A stretch of DNA of 37,082 nucleotides from Moorena sp. SIO3H5 (GCF_010692395.1 NZ_JAAHHS010000037.1:1-37082); one strand, 5' to 3'. Numbered from the stretch's first letter, positions 16,472 through 25,906 are shown. Translations and numbers: made by a program. Notes: generated from the letters alone by a model not told the origin.

Positions 16472-17317
16472 CTATAGGATCAACTCAATTGACTAAAGAT
16501 ATATAGCCATGTCTTGTTTGATAGTGTTGGTCAATTAACTGACGGCAGGACTTACACAAAACTGGGAACCAAACCCTATAACCTAGAAGTACGCTTAGTG
16601 AACCTACAGGTAGAGTTACTCCGGAAGTCCTGTAAGGGGTGATATCAAATCCGGTAGCATCGGTATTGTATGATTTGGAGGGAGGACAAATAGGAGAACG
16701 AAAATAAGAAAGCGTAACTTTTACATCTTAAATTTGAACTCTTGTAGAGACCTTTAATACAACCTCTGAAGCAAACAGGATTTATCTGAATAGACACCAT
16801 AAATTGGCGATTTTTAGGGGTAAATTAGTAGCCCTTAGATTCTTCTATGGGGAGTAAACTTAACTCCTAAAATAGAACAACTTAATAACTTCGATAGACT
16901 CACCGCAAACTGTACAAACGCTAATACTTTTAGTTACAAGCCTAGGCAGTCTAGAGCGAAGTTGCGGGAATTATTTTCTGAGATATATAGAAGACATACC
17001 TTTAATGTTTGACTGCTTTACAAACTCCAAACTTAGGGTTAACTTCGATAGAAATATCTACATGGACTTGAATTACTTCCATATCTATAATTTATTAGTC
17101 CATGTTCGGGCAAGCTTCTATAATTAACTCTTTGATCCTGATCTCAAGGTTGCCTGTAAGAACTTTTTGTCTGTAGTTATGGCAAACTATAACAGGGGAC
17201 TTACAAGAGTAAACAACATTTTTGTTAGACTTATATTGCTCAGGTATTGAATCCTATAGGGTATAGGGGAGATTCAGTTCCTTGACATTTTCCCAATCCC
17301 CAATAGCGATACTAATA
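16472..17317. other. 850-bp intergenic region with small inverted repeats, no gene seen
   Basis: No open frame or RNA gene is convincing. CAGGACTT (16546-16553) and AAGTCCTG (16625-16632) form weak inverted ends of an 87-bp segment that could be a miniature insertion. ACATGGACT (17060-17068) and AGTCCATGT (17097-17105) form a 9-bp hairpin. Confidence 0.45.
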
Positions 17318-17677
17318 TTAGTCTAATAGTGGATTATCTGCCATTGGGTCAGATGCTGATAAAAGCAACTGTTTCTGTTCAATCTCAATTTTGAATTGTT
17401 GAATGTCGTCCTCTAATTGTCTAATCTGTTCATCCTTCGAGTGTATCTGCCCAACCATCTTACGAGTTCCGAGAAAATTGAGAAATCGCGTCCACAAGCT
17501 GAATAACCAGGCTATAACTGCTCCAAGCCACATGGATAGAATCAGGGCAATCGCCAAGGGAGCCTTAACCTGGATACCATCAATAATCCTAATGGAAACA
17601 GATTGGGTATTTTCCAAGCCAAATAAGACTAGTGCCAGACATAGAGCGAAAATCAGCAAAAAATTAATCTGTCGCAT
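17318..17677 (-). CDS. LapA-domain (DUF1049) small membrane protein
   Basis: A 119-residue inner-membrane protein. Two hydrophobic helices (INFLLIFALCLALVLFGL and APLAIALILSMWLGAVIAWLFSL) are separated by a short loop with ENTQSVSIRI, the signature of the LapA/DUF1049 domain. A cytoplasmic coiled-coil tail follows (DEQIRQLEDDIQQFKIEIEQKQ). In E. coli LapA helps control LPS synthesis; in cyanobacteria the role is unknown. I chose ATG 17677, directly before the first helix; the frame is open for a further 38 codons upstream but those residues look non-coding. Divergent from pdxH. Confidence 0.8.
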   Translation of the reverse strand: MRQINFLLIFALCLALVLFGLENTQSVSIRIIDGIQVKAPLAIALILSMWLGAVIAWLFSLWTRFLNFLGTRKMVGQIHSKDEQIRQLEDDIQQFKIEIEQKQLLLSASDPMADNPLLD

Positions 17678-17842
17678 CAGCTTAATCCAAAACCGTTGCA
17701 GTTGCTTCGTACTTCTACAACAGATAACACGAAAAATCGGCTTTTTTAAATTGCCGATTACTGGAACGTGCACAGGTGTCCCAACGCGCACAGGTCAAGG
17801 ACATCTACTTGGCACGGTCATCAACTGAACTTTTTATCTCTT

Positions 17843-17874
17843 CTCCCCCCGCTATTTTGGCGGGCTGGGGGGAG
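17843..17874. terminator. GC-rich hairpin upstream of pdxH
   Basis: CTCCCCCC (17843-17850) pairs with GGGGGGAG (17867-17874) around a 16-base loop. It lies between the divergent LapA-domain gene and pdxH, about 130 bases before the pdxH start, so it could be an attenuator in the pdxH leader. Confidence 0.4.
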
Positions 17875-18001
17875 CTTGGATTAGCTCAGGTTATGACTGT
17901 GTGCAGTATAGCAGCAGTTGGAGTTCCCTTCAAGCCTACACTTGCTTCCATCGAAAGTGTAGGAGATCCCACCACAACTGGTCAATTGTAAGGCAAGAAA
18001 C

Positions 18002-18646
18002 ATGAATACTAGAGTAGCTGATTTCCGTAAGGAATACACATTGAAGGGTTTGAGTGAAACGGATGTCCACCCAAATCCTTTCGAGCAATTCAAAATTTGG
18101 TTTGACCAGGCAGTGGCTGCCGAGTTGCCAGAACCGAATGCCATGACTATAGCGACAGCAACACCCGATGGCAAACCTTCCGCCCGGATGGTACTGCTGA
18201 AAGGCTACGATCAGCGGGGGTTTGTCTTTTACACTAATTATCAAAGTAACAAAGGGCAGCAGTTAATCGAGAATCCTTGGGCTGCCATCACGTTTTGGTG
18301 GGCTGAGTTAGAAAGACAGATACGGATTGAGGGGCGAGTGGAGAAGCTAACAGCCGCTGAGTCTGATGATTATTTTAACAGCCGTCCCAAGGGTTCTCAG
18401 TTGGGGGCTTGGGTGTCAGATCAAAGCCAAGTCATCCCTAATCGTGAGGTGTTGGAGCAACGGTTACAGCAACTGGAGCAGGACTATGAAAATAAAGAGG
18501 TACCTCGTCCACCCCACTGGGGAGGGTTTCGGGTAATTCCATCAGAAATTGAGTTTTGGCAGGGACGTCCCAGTCGGCTCCACGATCGGTTGCTGTACAA
18601 TCGTGGTGAGGATGGGGATTGGGTGATTAAACGATTGTCCCCTTAG
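18002..18646 (+). CDS. pdxH: pyridoxamine/pyridoxine 5'-phosphate oxidase
   Basis: A 214-residue FMN-dependent enzyme that makes pyridoxal 5'-phosphate from pyridoxamine or pyridoxine phosphate. It starts with the family's MNTRVADFRKEYTLKGL, followed by NPFEQFKIWFDQA, EPNAMTIATATPDGKPSARMVLLK, the FMN-binding GFVFYTNYQSNKGQQL and WWAELERQIRIEGRVE. It ends with the active-site segment EFWQGRPSRLHDRLLYNR and the terminal KRLSP. Full length for the family (about 214-218 residues) with all key motifs, so it should be active. Start ATG 18002. It converges on the histidine kinase gene, 42 bp away. Confidence 0.96.
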   Translation: MNTRVADFRKEYTLKGLSETDVHPNPFEQFKIWFDQAVAAELPEPNAMTIATATPDGKPSARMVLLKGYDQRGFVFYTNYQSNKGQQLIENPWAAITFWWAELERQIRIEGRVEKLTAAESDDYFNSRPKGSQLGAWVSDQSQVIPNREVLEQRLQQLEQDYENKEVPRPPHWGGFRVIPSEIEFWQGRPSRLHDRLLYNRGEDGDWVIKRLSP

Positions 18647-18688
18647 TAAGCTGGTCTTAGTAAGTTGGTCTTCATTATCTCGAATCCC

Positions 18689-20749
18689 CTAACGTTTACG
18701 CCGAGCTTTTGAGTGCTTTGATTTTGGAGTTTGGATAATAGGAACAGTAAAATAAAACTGAGAACCTTGGTCTTTGCCAGCTGAATTTGCCCAAATTTTC
18801 CCGCCCCAGCCTTTGACAATTTGGCGACAAATTGCTAAACCTAGCCCTGTTCCCCCAGTAGTTCGCCGCAGAGCACCTTCTTCTTGATAGAAGCGGTCAA
18901 AGACAGCTTCCAGCCGATTGGGTTCAATACCACGTCCAGAATCTTCGATAATAACTACTATCATGGAATCATCGAGTGTTTGGATACTTATTTTTACTTC
19001 TCCTTGTGGGCTGGTAAATTTGCAAGCATTATCGAGAAGTCTAGCTATAGTTTCAACTAGCCACTCCCCGTCGGCTTTGACTAATGGAAGGTTCTCTGGA
19101 ACTTGAACCGATAAACTAGGTCGTTCATCTTCAGAACGGCGAGCGCAAACATTACTCAGGGCAAGGTCGATGCACTCTCTTAGGGAGAGGGATTCTGGGT
19201 GCCATTCGACACGACCACTTTCTAAGCGGGAAAGAGTCAGGAAGTCTTGAATCAGTTTCCGCATTCGTTCGGCGTCAGCGAGGGCAGTATTGAGCATCAC
19301 CTGACGCAATTCTAGGGACATATCTGGCTCACTAGCTAGACTCTCAAGACATACTTGAATTGTGGAGAGGGGAGTGCGCAGTTCATGACCTGTAATCGCC
19401 ACTAAATTGCTACGGGTGCGGTCAAGAGCTTCTAGCTGCTGATTCAAATCTTCTAGGTTGGCGTAGGATTCGGCTTGAATCAGAGCTACACCGACTTGAG
19501 TGGCGATCGCATCCACTAAGGCTAACTCATCCTTTTCCCATTGATAAGGTTGTGACCCACAATGATGTATATCTAACATTCCCAATAACTGACCCTGATA
19601 CAGCAGTGGGACCTTCAGCCAGGAGCGAATGGCAAACTCTTGGACTAGGTTGTGCAAGGTTTTTGATCCTGGATTACCAGTTTTATTTGTGGAATTACTA
19701 GCGTTAATCCGAGGATCCGTCTGGGTGTCTTCTACATAAATCGGTTCTCCACTCTGCACAACCTCTTGGAATAGGCAATTGTCTTGCAATGGCCATATTT
19801 TTCCTAGTGTGGGCACTAATGGTTGATCCCCCTTACTAGGGGGCTTTAAAAACTCATGATTGATGATAGTAGTGGTATCTGTTGCTTTACAGCGATAAAT
19901 CAAACACCGTGATGCTTCAAGGGCTTTACCCAACTCTTGCACAGCGACTTCAAGAATCGCATTGGGGTCAAGGGATCGCCTAATGGCGTTGGAAATAGAA
20001 TTGATCAGAGATTCTTTCTTGCCCTGAGCAGCAATGGAGCGATAGGCTTTGAGCAATTTATACTGACCTGCCTGTAGGTAAGTCACCAAGCGCTGGACAA
20101 AAGGGTCAGAATTGGCGGAACTTTGAGCTTGGTCAAGAAGAGATAGATTACTGGTAGAGTTTTGGGTTAATTGAGCACTAACTACTGATGAATCCTCTAA
20201 ATACTGAGATTTGGCCTGTTCAATCTTAGCGGCTAGTTCAGGTCGGTAACTTTGAATGCGATTGAGTAATATCTCAGCTGCTTTTTGACTCACCGTCCGG
20301 TCAAATGTCCAGATGCCTTCAAAACGTCGGGATGAGTCCATTTCCCCATTGGTAACCTCTAGTATTGGTGAGGGTCGTTCTTGACAAATCAAACAGTTTG
20401 TGTAGGTTTGCCCAATAACTACCAAATGCCATTCTTGAGAGAGGGTATCGTTGGGTTCAAATGCCACGGTTTCGTGATACTCTGAACTACTCTTAAATTC
20501 TGTTTCCGGTGCTGCTAGTACATAAACTTGGGGGGTCTGTTGAGCAATGCGTCGATATCGATGAGCTTCCTGACGGTAGAAACGCTCTCGCTGGAAGCTA
20601 GCAATGACCAACGGCTGCTCTGAGCCAGCTAATACTTGATCTTCCATGGCATGGGAAAGTGCGGTCAAAGAAGACTTGAAGTACACCTGTGACCGCAGTA
20701 TAGGTATAGCTTGCAGTAAGCTTTGCAGCACGGAAGTCGTAATAATCAT
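18689..20749 (-). CDS. DICT-GAF sensor histidine kinase
   Basis: A 686-residue soluble sensor kinase. Residues about 1-125 look like a DICT sensory domain (FKSSLTALSHAMEDQ, LVIASFQRERFYRQEAHRYRRI, HLVVIGQTYTNCLICQE). Residues about 250-430 form a GAF domain (SLDPNAILEVAVQELGKAL to ATQVGVALIQAESYANL). The HisKA domain has the phospho-acceptor His455 in AITGHELRTPLSTI. The ATPase domain has the N box LLDNACKF (571-578), G1 DSGRGI (603-608) and G2 GGTGLGLAI (632-640). The GAF lacks the cysteine expected in bilin-binding cyanobacteriochromes, so light sensing through it is unlikely. A basic tail (KSKHSKARRKR) ends the protein. No response regulator gene is adjacent. Start ATG 20749. Confidence 0.88.
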   Translation of the reverse strand: MIITTSVLQSLLQAIPILRSQVYFKSSLTALSHAMEDQVLAGSEQPLVIASFQRERFYRQEAHRYRRIAQQTPQVYVLAAPETEFKSSSEYHETVAFEPNDTLSQEWHLVVIGQTYTNCLICQERPSPILEVTNGEMDSSRRFEGIWTFDRTVSQKAAEILLNRIQSYRPELAAKIEQAKSQYLEDSSVVSAQLTQNSTSNLSLLDQAQSSANSDPFVQRLVTYLQAGQYKLLKAYRSIAAQGKKESLINSISNAIRRSLDPNAILEVAVQELGKALEASRCLIYRCKATDTTTIINHEFLKPPSKGDQPLVPTLGKIWPLQDNCLFQEVVQSGEPIYVEDTQTDPRINASNSTNKTGNPGSKTLHNLVQEFAIRSWLKVPLLYQGQLLGMLDIHHCGSQPYQWEKDELALVDAIATQVGVALIQAESYANLEDLNQQLEALDRTRSNLVAITGHELRTPLSTIQVCLESLASEPDMSLELRQVMLNTALADAERMRKLIQDFLTLSRLESGRVEWHPESLSLRECIDLALSNVCARRSEDERPSLSVQVPENLPLVKADGEWLVETIARLLDNACKFTSPQGEVKISIQTLDDSMIVVIIEDSGRGIEPNRLEAVFDRFYQEEGALRRTTGGTGLGLAICRQIVKGWGGKIWANSAGKDQGSQFYFTVPIIQTPKSKHSKARRKR

Positions 20750-20947
20750 TAATAAATTTTCATCACAAATGCTAGGTATTTTGGAAACCCCAGCTATAGG
20801 CGACGGGGAAAGGAAAACCAGTCGGGGTCTTTAGTCCCAGTCAGGGTATGGGGTGCTGACAACCTATAGGCTTTTTATGTCTACCTTTCTCAATTTATCT
20901 TATAGACAGGAGATTGAACACAGCGAAAGTTGAAGCCCCACCTTGTT

Positions 20948-21727
20948 TCAGATGTATCGCGTTAATTCAACCCGATATCGTTGTTTTTTAGTAATAGATA
21001 CATCTCCAACCTCCAAGCGTCCTTTACCACGAATGGCAATCAAATCTCCAGATTTGACTGTATAGCTAGATTGTTTGACCTCTTTCCAGTTAACTCGCAC
21101 ATCCCCAGTGGTAATCAAATCCACCATCTTGCTGCGGGACATACCAAACCCAGCTGATGCGATCGCATCTAGACGCATGGAAGCTTCTGTTGTTGTTCTG
21201 AGTTTCTTTTTCGGTTCCCTAATCTTGAGTTCACTCAAATCAATCCGTTGAGTTTTGACAGGTACCGAACGCACCTGATTTAAATTCAGTTCCAGAAACT
21301 CTACCAACTCTGGTACCACAATTACCTGAGCACCTCGCTCTCCCAAGACAATAATGTCCCCAATCTTCTCTCGCACCAATCCAGTTCCTAGAATTGCTCC
21401 CAAGAAATCCCGGTGAGTTGCCGTATCAAACAAAAAATTCCCAGCAATATCCAAACCCACCACTTCTACCTGAGATTTATCCAGAGGCAATTCCTCACGG
21501 GCGATCCCTAACCGTTGTCGTTCTGCCTGAGGATATCCCCCCCAATTCAGCAATTGCACCTCTGTCAACCGTTCAAACTGCTGAGCAACCTCTACCAAAA
21601 CTGGCGGTGATAGAAAATCAGTCAATACCACCTCCCAAGTCTTAATTGCTTGATCAGCTTGGTCAATCACACGAGCCACATCTTCTCGATTCTCTACACT
21701 TTTTAAAAGTTCTTCTCTAGGTAACAT
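20948..21727 (-). CDS. photosystem II S4 domain protein (YlmH-like RNA-binding protein)
   Basis: A 259-residue protein of the YlmH-like family named photosystem II S4 domain protein in cyanobacteria. The N-terminal two thirds hold EVVLTDFLSPPVLVEVAQQFERL and FDTATHRDFLGAILGTGLVREKIGDI, with ERGAQVIVV after it. The C-terminal S4 RNA-binding domain spans about 185-245: MRLDAIASAGFGMSRSKMVDLI, TGDVRVNWKEVKQSSYTVKSGD and IRGKGRLEV. The bacterial relative YlmH acts in ribosome rescue and cell-division loci; the cyanobacterial role is tied by name to PSII but poorly tested. Start ATG 21727. The intact TnpB element lies just upstream. Confidence 0.88.
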   Translation of the reverse strand: MLPREELLKSVENREDVARVIDQADQAIKTWEVVLTDFLSPPVLVEVAQQFERLTEVQLLNWGGYPQAERQRLGIAREELPLDKSQVEVVGLDIAGNFLFDTATHRDFLGAILGTGLVREKIGDIIVLGERGAQVIVVPELVEFLELNLNQVRSVPVKTQRIDLSELKIREPKKKLRTTTEASMRLDAIASAGFGMSRSKMVDLITTGDVRVNWKEVKQSSYTVKSGDLIAIRGKGRLEVGDVSITKKQRYRVELTRYI

Positions 21728-21802
21728 TCCTAATCAATTTTTAAATACTTTTGATTTTAGATAATGGTCTAAATAATTAGTTCCTCAATTTGTAATCAGG
21801 AT

Positions 21803-23032
21803 TTATTGACACTCCCCGGTCTTTAGACGCGGGGATTCTTTGTTCGCAGACTCGACTTGCTTAACCAGGTCGGAACCAGGAAAAGTAGAGGCCAAATCTC
21901 CCAAAACGTTCGGATCTAGGATCCAGGTTCCGGTGTGCCCCACCGTACCCAAGGCTCTCTTGAGGATATTGATGGCAGCGTTGTGGTCGCGGTCTAATTG
22001 ACAACCGCATTTGCAGGTGTGAGTCCTAGTTGATAGAGACTTTTTTACAACCTCACCACACTCAGAGCAGTTCTGGCTAGTGTAGGCCGGGTTGACTGCA
22101 ACAGTGACCCTGCCAAACTTAGTTCCAAAATGCTCCAACCATTTCCTAAACTGATACCAACCCGCATCATTAATAGACTTGGCCAGACAATGATTTTTTA
22201 CCAAATTCCTAACCCTTAGATCTTCGTAGGCAACCAAATCGTTAGATTGGATTACGCAACGTGCCAGTCTCTTGGCGTGTTCTTCACGTTGCCGACTTAT
22301 TCTAAGGTGTGTCCTACCTAGTTTATTAACAGCTTTCTTGCGGTTGGATGAGCCTTTCTTTTTTCGAGATACCCGACGCTGATAAAACTTTAAGCGCTTT
22401 TCACCAATCCGATAAAACCGGGGGTTAGGTTCAGTTTTTCCAACGGAATCCGTGTAGAAATCCTTCAGCCCGACATCTAACCCGATGGCTGTTCCAGTTG
22501 GCTCCAGTGCTTCCGTTATGTCAACTGAAACACAGAACTGGACATAGTAGCCATCAGCTCGTCGAACTATCCGAACCCGCTTAATTTGCTTCAAGTCAAA
22601 GCACCACAAGTCCCAATTACCCTTGAGTTTGAGCTTCCCAATTCCCTTCTTGTCCCTGAACACGATCGACTTTTTATCTGGGGACAATTTCCAGCCAGAC
22701 TGTTTGTATTCAACCGATCTGCCACGCTTTTGGAACTTTGGGAAACCTTTTTTTTCAGGTACCTTTTTTTTGCAATTGTCAAAGAATCGAGAAATTGATG
22801 ACCATGCCCGTTCAGAACTGGCCTGACGAGCGGTAGAGTTCAATTCATTAGCAAACGGGAACTGATGGGCTAAAACTTTGCTGTATTTCGACAGATCGTA
22901 TTTATTGACGCCCTTGTTGTCCATCCAATATCTGAGACAACTGTTTCGGATAAAACGGGCTGTCCTAATAGCCTCATCAATAGCAAAATATTGAGGTTTT
23001 TTGCCGTATGCCTTGAACTCCAGAATGATCAT
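21803..23032 (-). CDS. tnpB: TnpB RNA-guided nuclease family protein, intact copy 2
   Basis: A 409-residue TnpB, the ancestor-type of Cas12 found in IS200/IS605 and IS607 elements, expected to use a guide RNA from the element's right end to cut DNA at the empty donor site. All RuvC parts are present: Asp186 in AIGLDVGLKDFYTD, Glu270 in VAYEDLRVRNL and Asp349 in LDRDHNAAINI. The zinc finger has Cys322, Cys325, Cys340 and Cys342. The N-terminal part (MIILEFKAYGKK...FIRNSCLRYW) is the usual OrfB helix-turn-helix region. The start ATG 23032 follows AAAGGTCG. The last codons run into the right-end hairpin. No tnpA partner is present, so movement would need a TnpA in trans. Confidence 0.93.
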   Translation of the reverse strand: MIILEFKAYGKKPQYFAIDEAIRTARFIRNSCLRYWMDNKGVNKYDLSKYSKVLAHQFPFANELNSTARQASSERAWSSISRFFDNCKKKVPEKKGFPKFQKRGRSVEYKQSGWKLSPDKKSIVFRDKKGIGKLKLKGNWDLWCFDLKQIKRVRIVRRADGYYVQFCVSVDITEALEPTGTAIGLDVGLKDFYTDSVGKTEPNPRFYRIGEKRLKFYQRRVSRKKKGSSNRKKAVNKLGRTHLRISRQREEHAKRLARCVIQSNDLVAYEDLRVRNLVKNHCLAKSINDAGWYQFRKWLEHFGTKFGRVTVAVNPAYTSQNCSECGEVVKKSLSTRTHTCKCGCQLDRDHNAAINILKRALGTVGHTGTWILDPNVLGDLASTFPGSDLVKQVESANKESPRLKTGECQ

Positions 23033-23252
23033 CAGTATCGACCTTTAACTGCTTTATTTTATTCTACAAGATTCCGGTCTCTGAATATTTTTCACGGCGG
23101 CTAAAGCCACCATCTCGCTTTCATCCCGGAGACGAAACCTTAAAATAAGGCAGCCTTAATCATAAATTTTTAACCCTTTTACCCATAGCCGACCAACCAT
23201 AAAGGCTGCCTTATTTTTGCGGTAACTTCTGACCCGGTCTAAAGACACGGGG
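21806..23252 (-). mobile_element. TnpB-only IS (IS200/IS605-like), copy 2, intact
   Basis: The right end (low coordinate) is TTGACA...CCCCGGTCTTTAGACGCGGGG (21806-21834), matching the right end of copy 1. The left part holds GGATGAAAGCG and GGCTTTAGCCGCC on the minus strand (about 23090-23130) and an outer hairpin CCCCGTGTCTTTAGACCGGG (23252-23233). A 76-bp inverted repeat segment sits between these two left-side features. The left boundary is therefore approximate. The right-end region next to the stop codon should encode the guide RNA. Confidence 0.75.
23142..23217. repeat. 76-bp segment with perfect 16-bp terminal inverted repeats
   Basis: AAAATAAGGCAGCCTT (23142-23157) and AAGGCTGCCTTATTTT (23202-23217) are perfect inverted repeats around 44 bases. 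It lies in the left part of IS copy 2 and has no counterpart in copy 1. It could be a miniature transposable element nested in the IS, or a strong bidirectional hairpin, since the right arm ends in a T-run. Confidence 0.8.
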
Positions 23253-23439
23253 CTTTCAGCATCGTTGATTCTTTGTAATAGGTAATTAGTTTCGTTTACC
23301 ATCTATTATCCATTACTAATGATAAAAGTTATCTTTCTTCAATTTTTTTTATTTTTATTTACATTGAGGCTACTTACTTTGCCCTCTTTGCGCCTTTGGT
23401 ATTTTTACTACCAAAATAATTGCGCAACCCTTAAATATT

Positions 23440-23946
23440 CTAGAGGAACTCATACCGTTGAATAGTCTCTGGCTGAAACTGACGCAGAATTTTATTGCCT
23501 AGCTCTGTCAAACTCTCGGATCCCTGAACAACAATTAAGTATTTTCCCTGATTCAGACGGTTCCGATAAGGCAGTGCATCACCACTACCAACACTCAAAC
23601 TAACCCCACCTCCAACAAAAACGCTACCCATTGCTGCTGCGATCGCACCAAATACCCCTCCCAGGAGATGGTTACCAATTTCACTAGAGTAGCCAAACAG
23701 TTTTATTTCAGTTAGCACATTGAACAGATAACCCGCTGCAAATCCAAAGGGAATCAACCAATATGCCATTTGTCGGGCTCCCTTGATTCCCTGTTGTTTG
23801 GGGTCAATGAATCCAAACTCATCAGCACTTTTATATCCTCTACCCAAGATACTTACTCGATCCATAGGTAATTCTTCTTTTTCCAAAGCAGTATAAGCTT
23901 CTTCTGCCTTAATGCGGTTGGGGAATACAGCAATCACATATTTCAT
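23440..23946 (-). CDS. small membrane-associated protein, general-stress-protein-like, unknown function
   Basis: A 168-residue protein. The N-terminal 45 residues (MKYVIAVFPNRIKAEEAYTALEKEELPMDRVSILG) have the beta-alpha-beta look of the DUF1269/general stress protein 17M-like N-domain. Two hydrophobic segments follow, MAYWLIPFGFAAGYLFNVL and LLGGVFGAIAAAMGSVFVGG, and then a C-terminal soluble part (GKYLIVVQGSESLTELGNKILRQF) that could fold back as a second small domain. The start chosen is ATG 23946; a GTG two codons upstream is also possible. It stands alone between the TnpB element and serA. Function not known. Confidence 0.65.
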   Translation of the reverse strand: MKYVIAVFPNRIKAEEAYTALEKEELPMDRVSILGRGYKSADEFGFIDPKQQGIKGARQMAYWLIPFGFAAGYLFNVLTEIKLFGYSSEIGNHLLGGVFGAIAAAMGSVFVGGGVSLSVGSGDALPYRNRLNQGKYLIVVQGSESLTELGNKILRQFQPETIQRYEFL

Positions 23947-24318
23947 CGCCACTTGTGCTGATTATCTACATTTAAAGTTTACTTGAACTCTTCTGTCACA
24001 TGCCTTGAGCTCGTTTTGATTCCCTGCGTCCAGCACAGGGGTTTTCCACGGTTAGAGTTTTAATAAATTTTCCATGAAAGATGAGGGAAACTTAAAATCT
24101 TTTAGATCAGTAGCTATCGAGGGATACCTTTGCAGTTAAGATAGCATACTGCGGTCAAAGCTACTGAATGTGAACAAATAGACCTGTTCAACTACATTTG
24201 GTTGTAGTTAAGTGCTATTGGATGATGGTTCATCAAATAGTACTCTTGGGGTTGATCTGAGTTTCTCATGGCATAGCTCCAGCACCGTGTGTATAGCCCA
24301 TTAACCTATCTTCTGGTC
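23947..24318. other. divergent intergenic region upstream of serA
   Basis: About 370 bases with no gene or strong repeat. It should contain the serA promoter and that of the small membrane protein. I see no recognisable operator. Confidence 0.45.
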
Positions 24319-25899
24319 ATGTCTAAGGTTCTTGTTTCTGACTCAATTGATCAAGCTGGCATTGATATCCTTTCCCAAGTTGCTGAGGTTGATTTCAATC
24401 CGAATCTATCACCGGAAGAACTATTGACAATTATCCCAGACTATGATGCTCTGATGATTCGCTCTGGCACCCGCGTTACCCAAGAGGTAATTGAGGCGGG
24501 CAAGCAACTCAAGATCATCGGTCGTGCTGGTGTTGGGGTTGATAACGTCGATATCCCAGCAGCAACTCGTAATGGAATTGTAGTGGTTAACTCTCCGGAA
24601 GGAAATACTATAGCTGCAGCCGAACATGCCCTGGCGATGATGCTATCCCTATCTCGCCATATCTCCGATGCCAATCAGTCAGTTAAAAGCAATAAGTGGC
24701 AGCGTAAGCTTTTTATTGGCACAGAAGTTTACAAAAAAACCCTTGGTGTAGTTGGCTTGGGTAAAATTGGCTCCCATGTAGCAACTGTCGCCCGAGCAAT
24801 GGGAATGAAGTTGCTCGGCTATGACCCCTTCATTTCGGTAGAACGGGCTGAACAACTAGGCTGTCGTTTAGTCGAGATGGATTTGCTGTTGCAGGAGTCT
24901 GATTACATCACACTCCATATCCCGAAAACTCCAGAAACTGCTCATCTGATTAATGACGAAGCCATTGCTAAGATGAAGCCAACTGCCCGAATTATCAACT
25001 GTGCCAGAGGAGGCATTATTGATGAAGAAGCTCTGGCTAAGGCACTAAAAGAGGGTAAAATTGCTGGTGCAGCATTGGATGTTTATGAATCAGAACCACT
25101 AGGAGAATCCCCCTTGCGTGAATTGGGGAAAGAAATCATTCTGACCCCCCACCTAGGGGCATCTACCGCAGAAGCCCAAGTTAATGTTGCTGTTGATGTA
25201 GCCGAACAAATTCGGGATGTCCTCTTAGGGTTACCTGCCCGTTCAGCAGTTAATATTCCCGGATTGTCACCCAATGTGATTGAAAAACTCAGACCATACA
25301 TGGAGTTGGCAGAAACTCTGGGTAAGCTAGTTGCTCAACTGGCGGGGGGACGCATTGAATTACTTGATGTCCGATTACAGGGAGAGTTAGCTACCAACGA
25401 AAGCCAGCCCTTAGTGGTGGCTGCCCTCAAAGGCTTACTTTCCCAGGCACTGCGAGAGCGGGTAAACTATGTGAATGCATCCATTGAGGCAAAAGAGCGG
25501 GGCATTCGGGTAATTGAAACCAGGGATGCTTCGATGCGAGACTATTCTGGGTCAATACATCTATCAGCCACCGGTTCCATGGGTAAACATTCTGTAACGG
25601 GTGCTCTGTTAAATGATGGGGAAATCCACATTACCAGTATCGACGACTTCCCGATTAATGTTCCTCCCACTCACTATATGTTGTTTACCCTACACCGGGA
25701 TATGCCGGGAATTATTGGTAAAATTGGCTCTCAGCTGGGTAGTTTTAATGTCAATATTGCCAGTATGCAGGTGGGTCGCAAAATTGTGCGGGGTGACGCA
25801 GTTATGGTTCTTAGTCTAGATGACCCCTTACCGGAGGGAGTTTTAACAGAGATTATGAAGGTGCCAGGGATCAGGGATGCTCACACGGTAACTTTATAA
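24319..25899 (+). CDS. serA: D-3-phosphoglycerate dehydrogenase
   Basis: A 526-residue enzyme for the first step of the phosphorylated serine pathway, oxidising 3-phosphoglycerate with NAD+. The substrate domain has RSGTRVTQEVIEAG. The Rossmann motif is GVVGLGKIGSHVA (G146, G148, G151), with Asp169 of YDP following. The catalytic residues are Arg230 (NCARGG), Glu257 (DVYESEP) and His278 (LTPHLGAST). After residue 320 comes the intervening (ASB) domain, and an ACT domain fills the end (MLFTLHRDMPGIIGKIGSQLG), the serine-feedback site in long-form SerA. Length is normal for cyanobacteria. ATG 24319 starts the conserved MSKVLVSDSID; the frame is open ten codons further upstream to a non-conserved GTG. 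Confidence 0.96.
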   Translation: MSKVLVSDSIDQAGIDILSQVAEVDFNPNLSPEELLTIIPDYDALMIRSGTRVTQEVIEAGKQLKIIGRAGVGVDNVDIPAATRNGIVVVNSPEGNTIAAAEHALAMMLSLSRHISDANQSVKSNKWQRKLFIGTEVYKKTLGVVGLGKIGSHVATVARAMGMKLLGYDPFISVERAEQLGCRLVEMDLLLQESDYITLHIPKTPETAHLINDEAIAKMKPTARIINCARGGIIDEEALAKALKEGKIAGAALDVYESEPLGESPLRELGKEIILTPHLGASTAEAQVNVAVDVAEQIRDVLLGLPARSAVNIPGLSPNVIEKLRPYMELAETLGKLVAQLAGGRIELLDVRLQGELATNESQPLVVAALKGLLSQALRERVNYVNASIEAKERGIRVIETRDASMRDYSGSIHLSATGSMGKHSVTGALLNDGEIHITSIDDFPINVPPTHYMLFTLHRDMPGIIGKIGSQLGSFNVNIASMQVGRKIVRGDAVMVLSLDDPLPEGVLTEIMKVPGIRDAHTVTL

Positions 25900-25906
25900 G
25901 TTAACT

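Noticed and set aside
16546..16632. Complete insertion sequence in the scpA upstream spacer
   Set aside because: Only 8-bp weak inverted ends are visible and there is no transposase; noted as a possible miniature element only.
19490..20000. Bilin-binding cyanobacteriochrome GAF in the histidine kinase
   Set aside because: The sequence around the expected chromophore position has no cysteine in the right context; Cys282 and Cys286 in the SRCLIYRC segment lie elsewhere in the fold.
21803..23032. Cas12-type CRISPR effector
   Set aside because: The protein is 409 residues with TnpB architecture and IS ends around it; no CRISPR array or cas genes are near.
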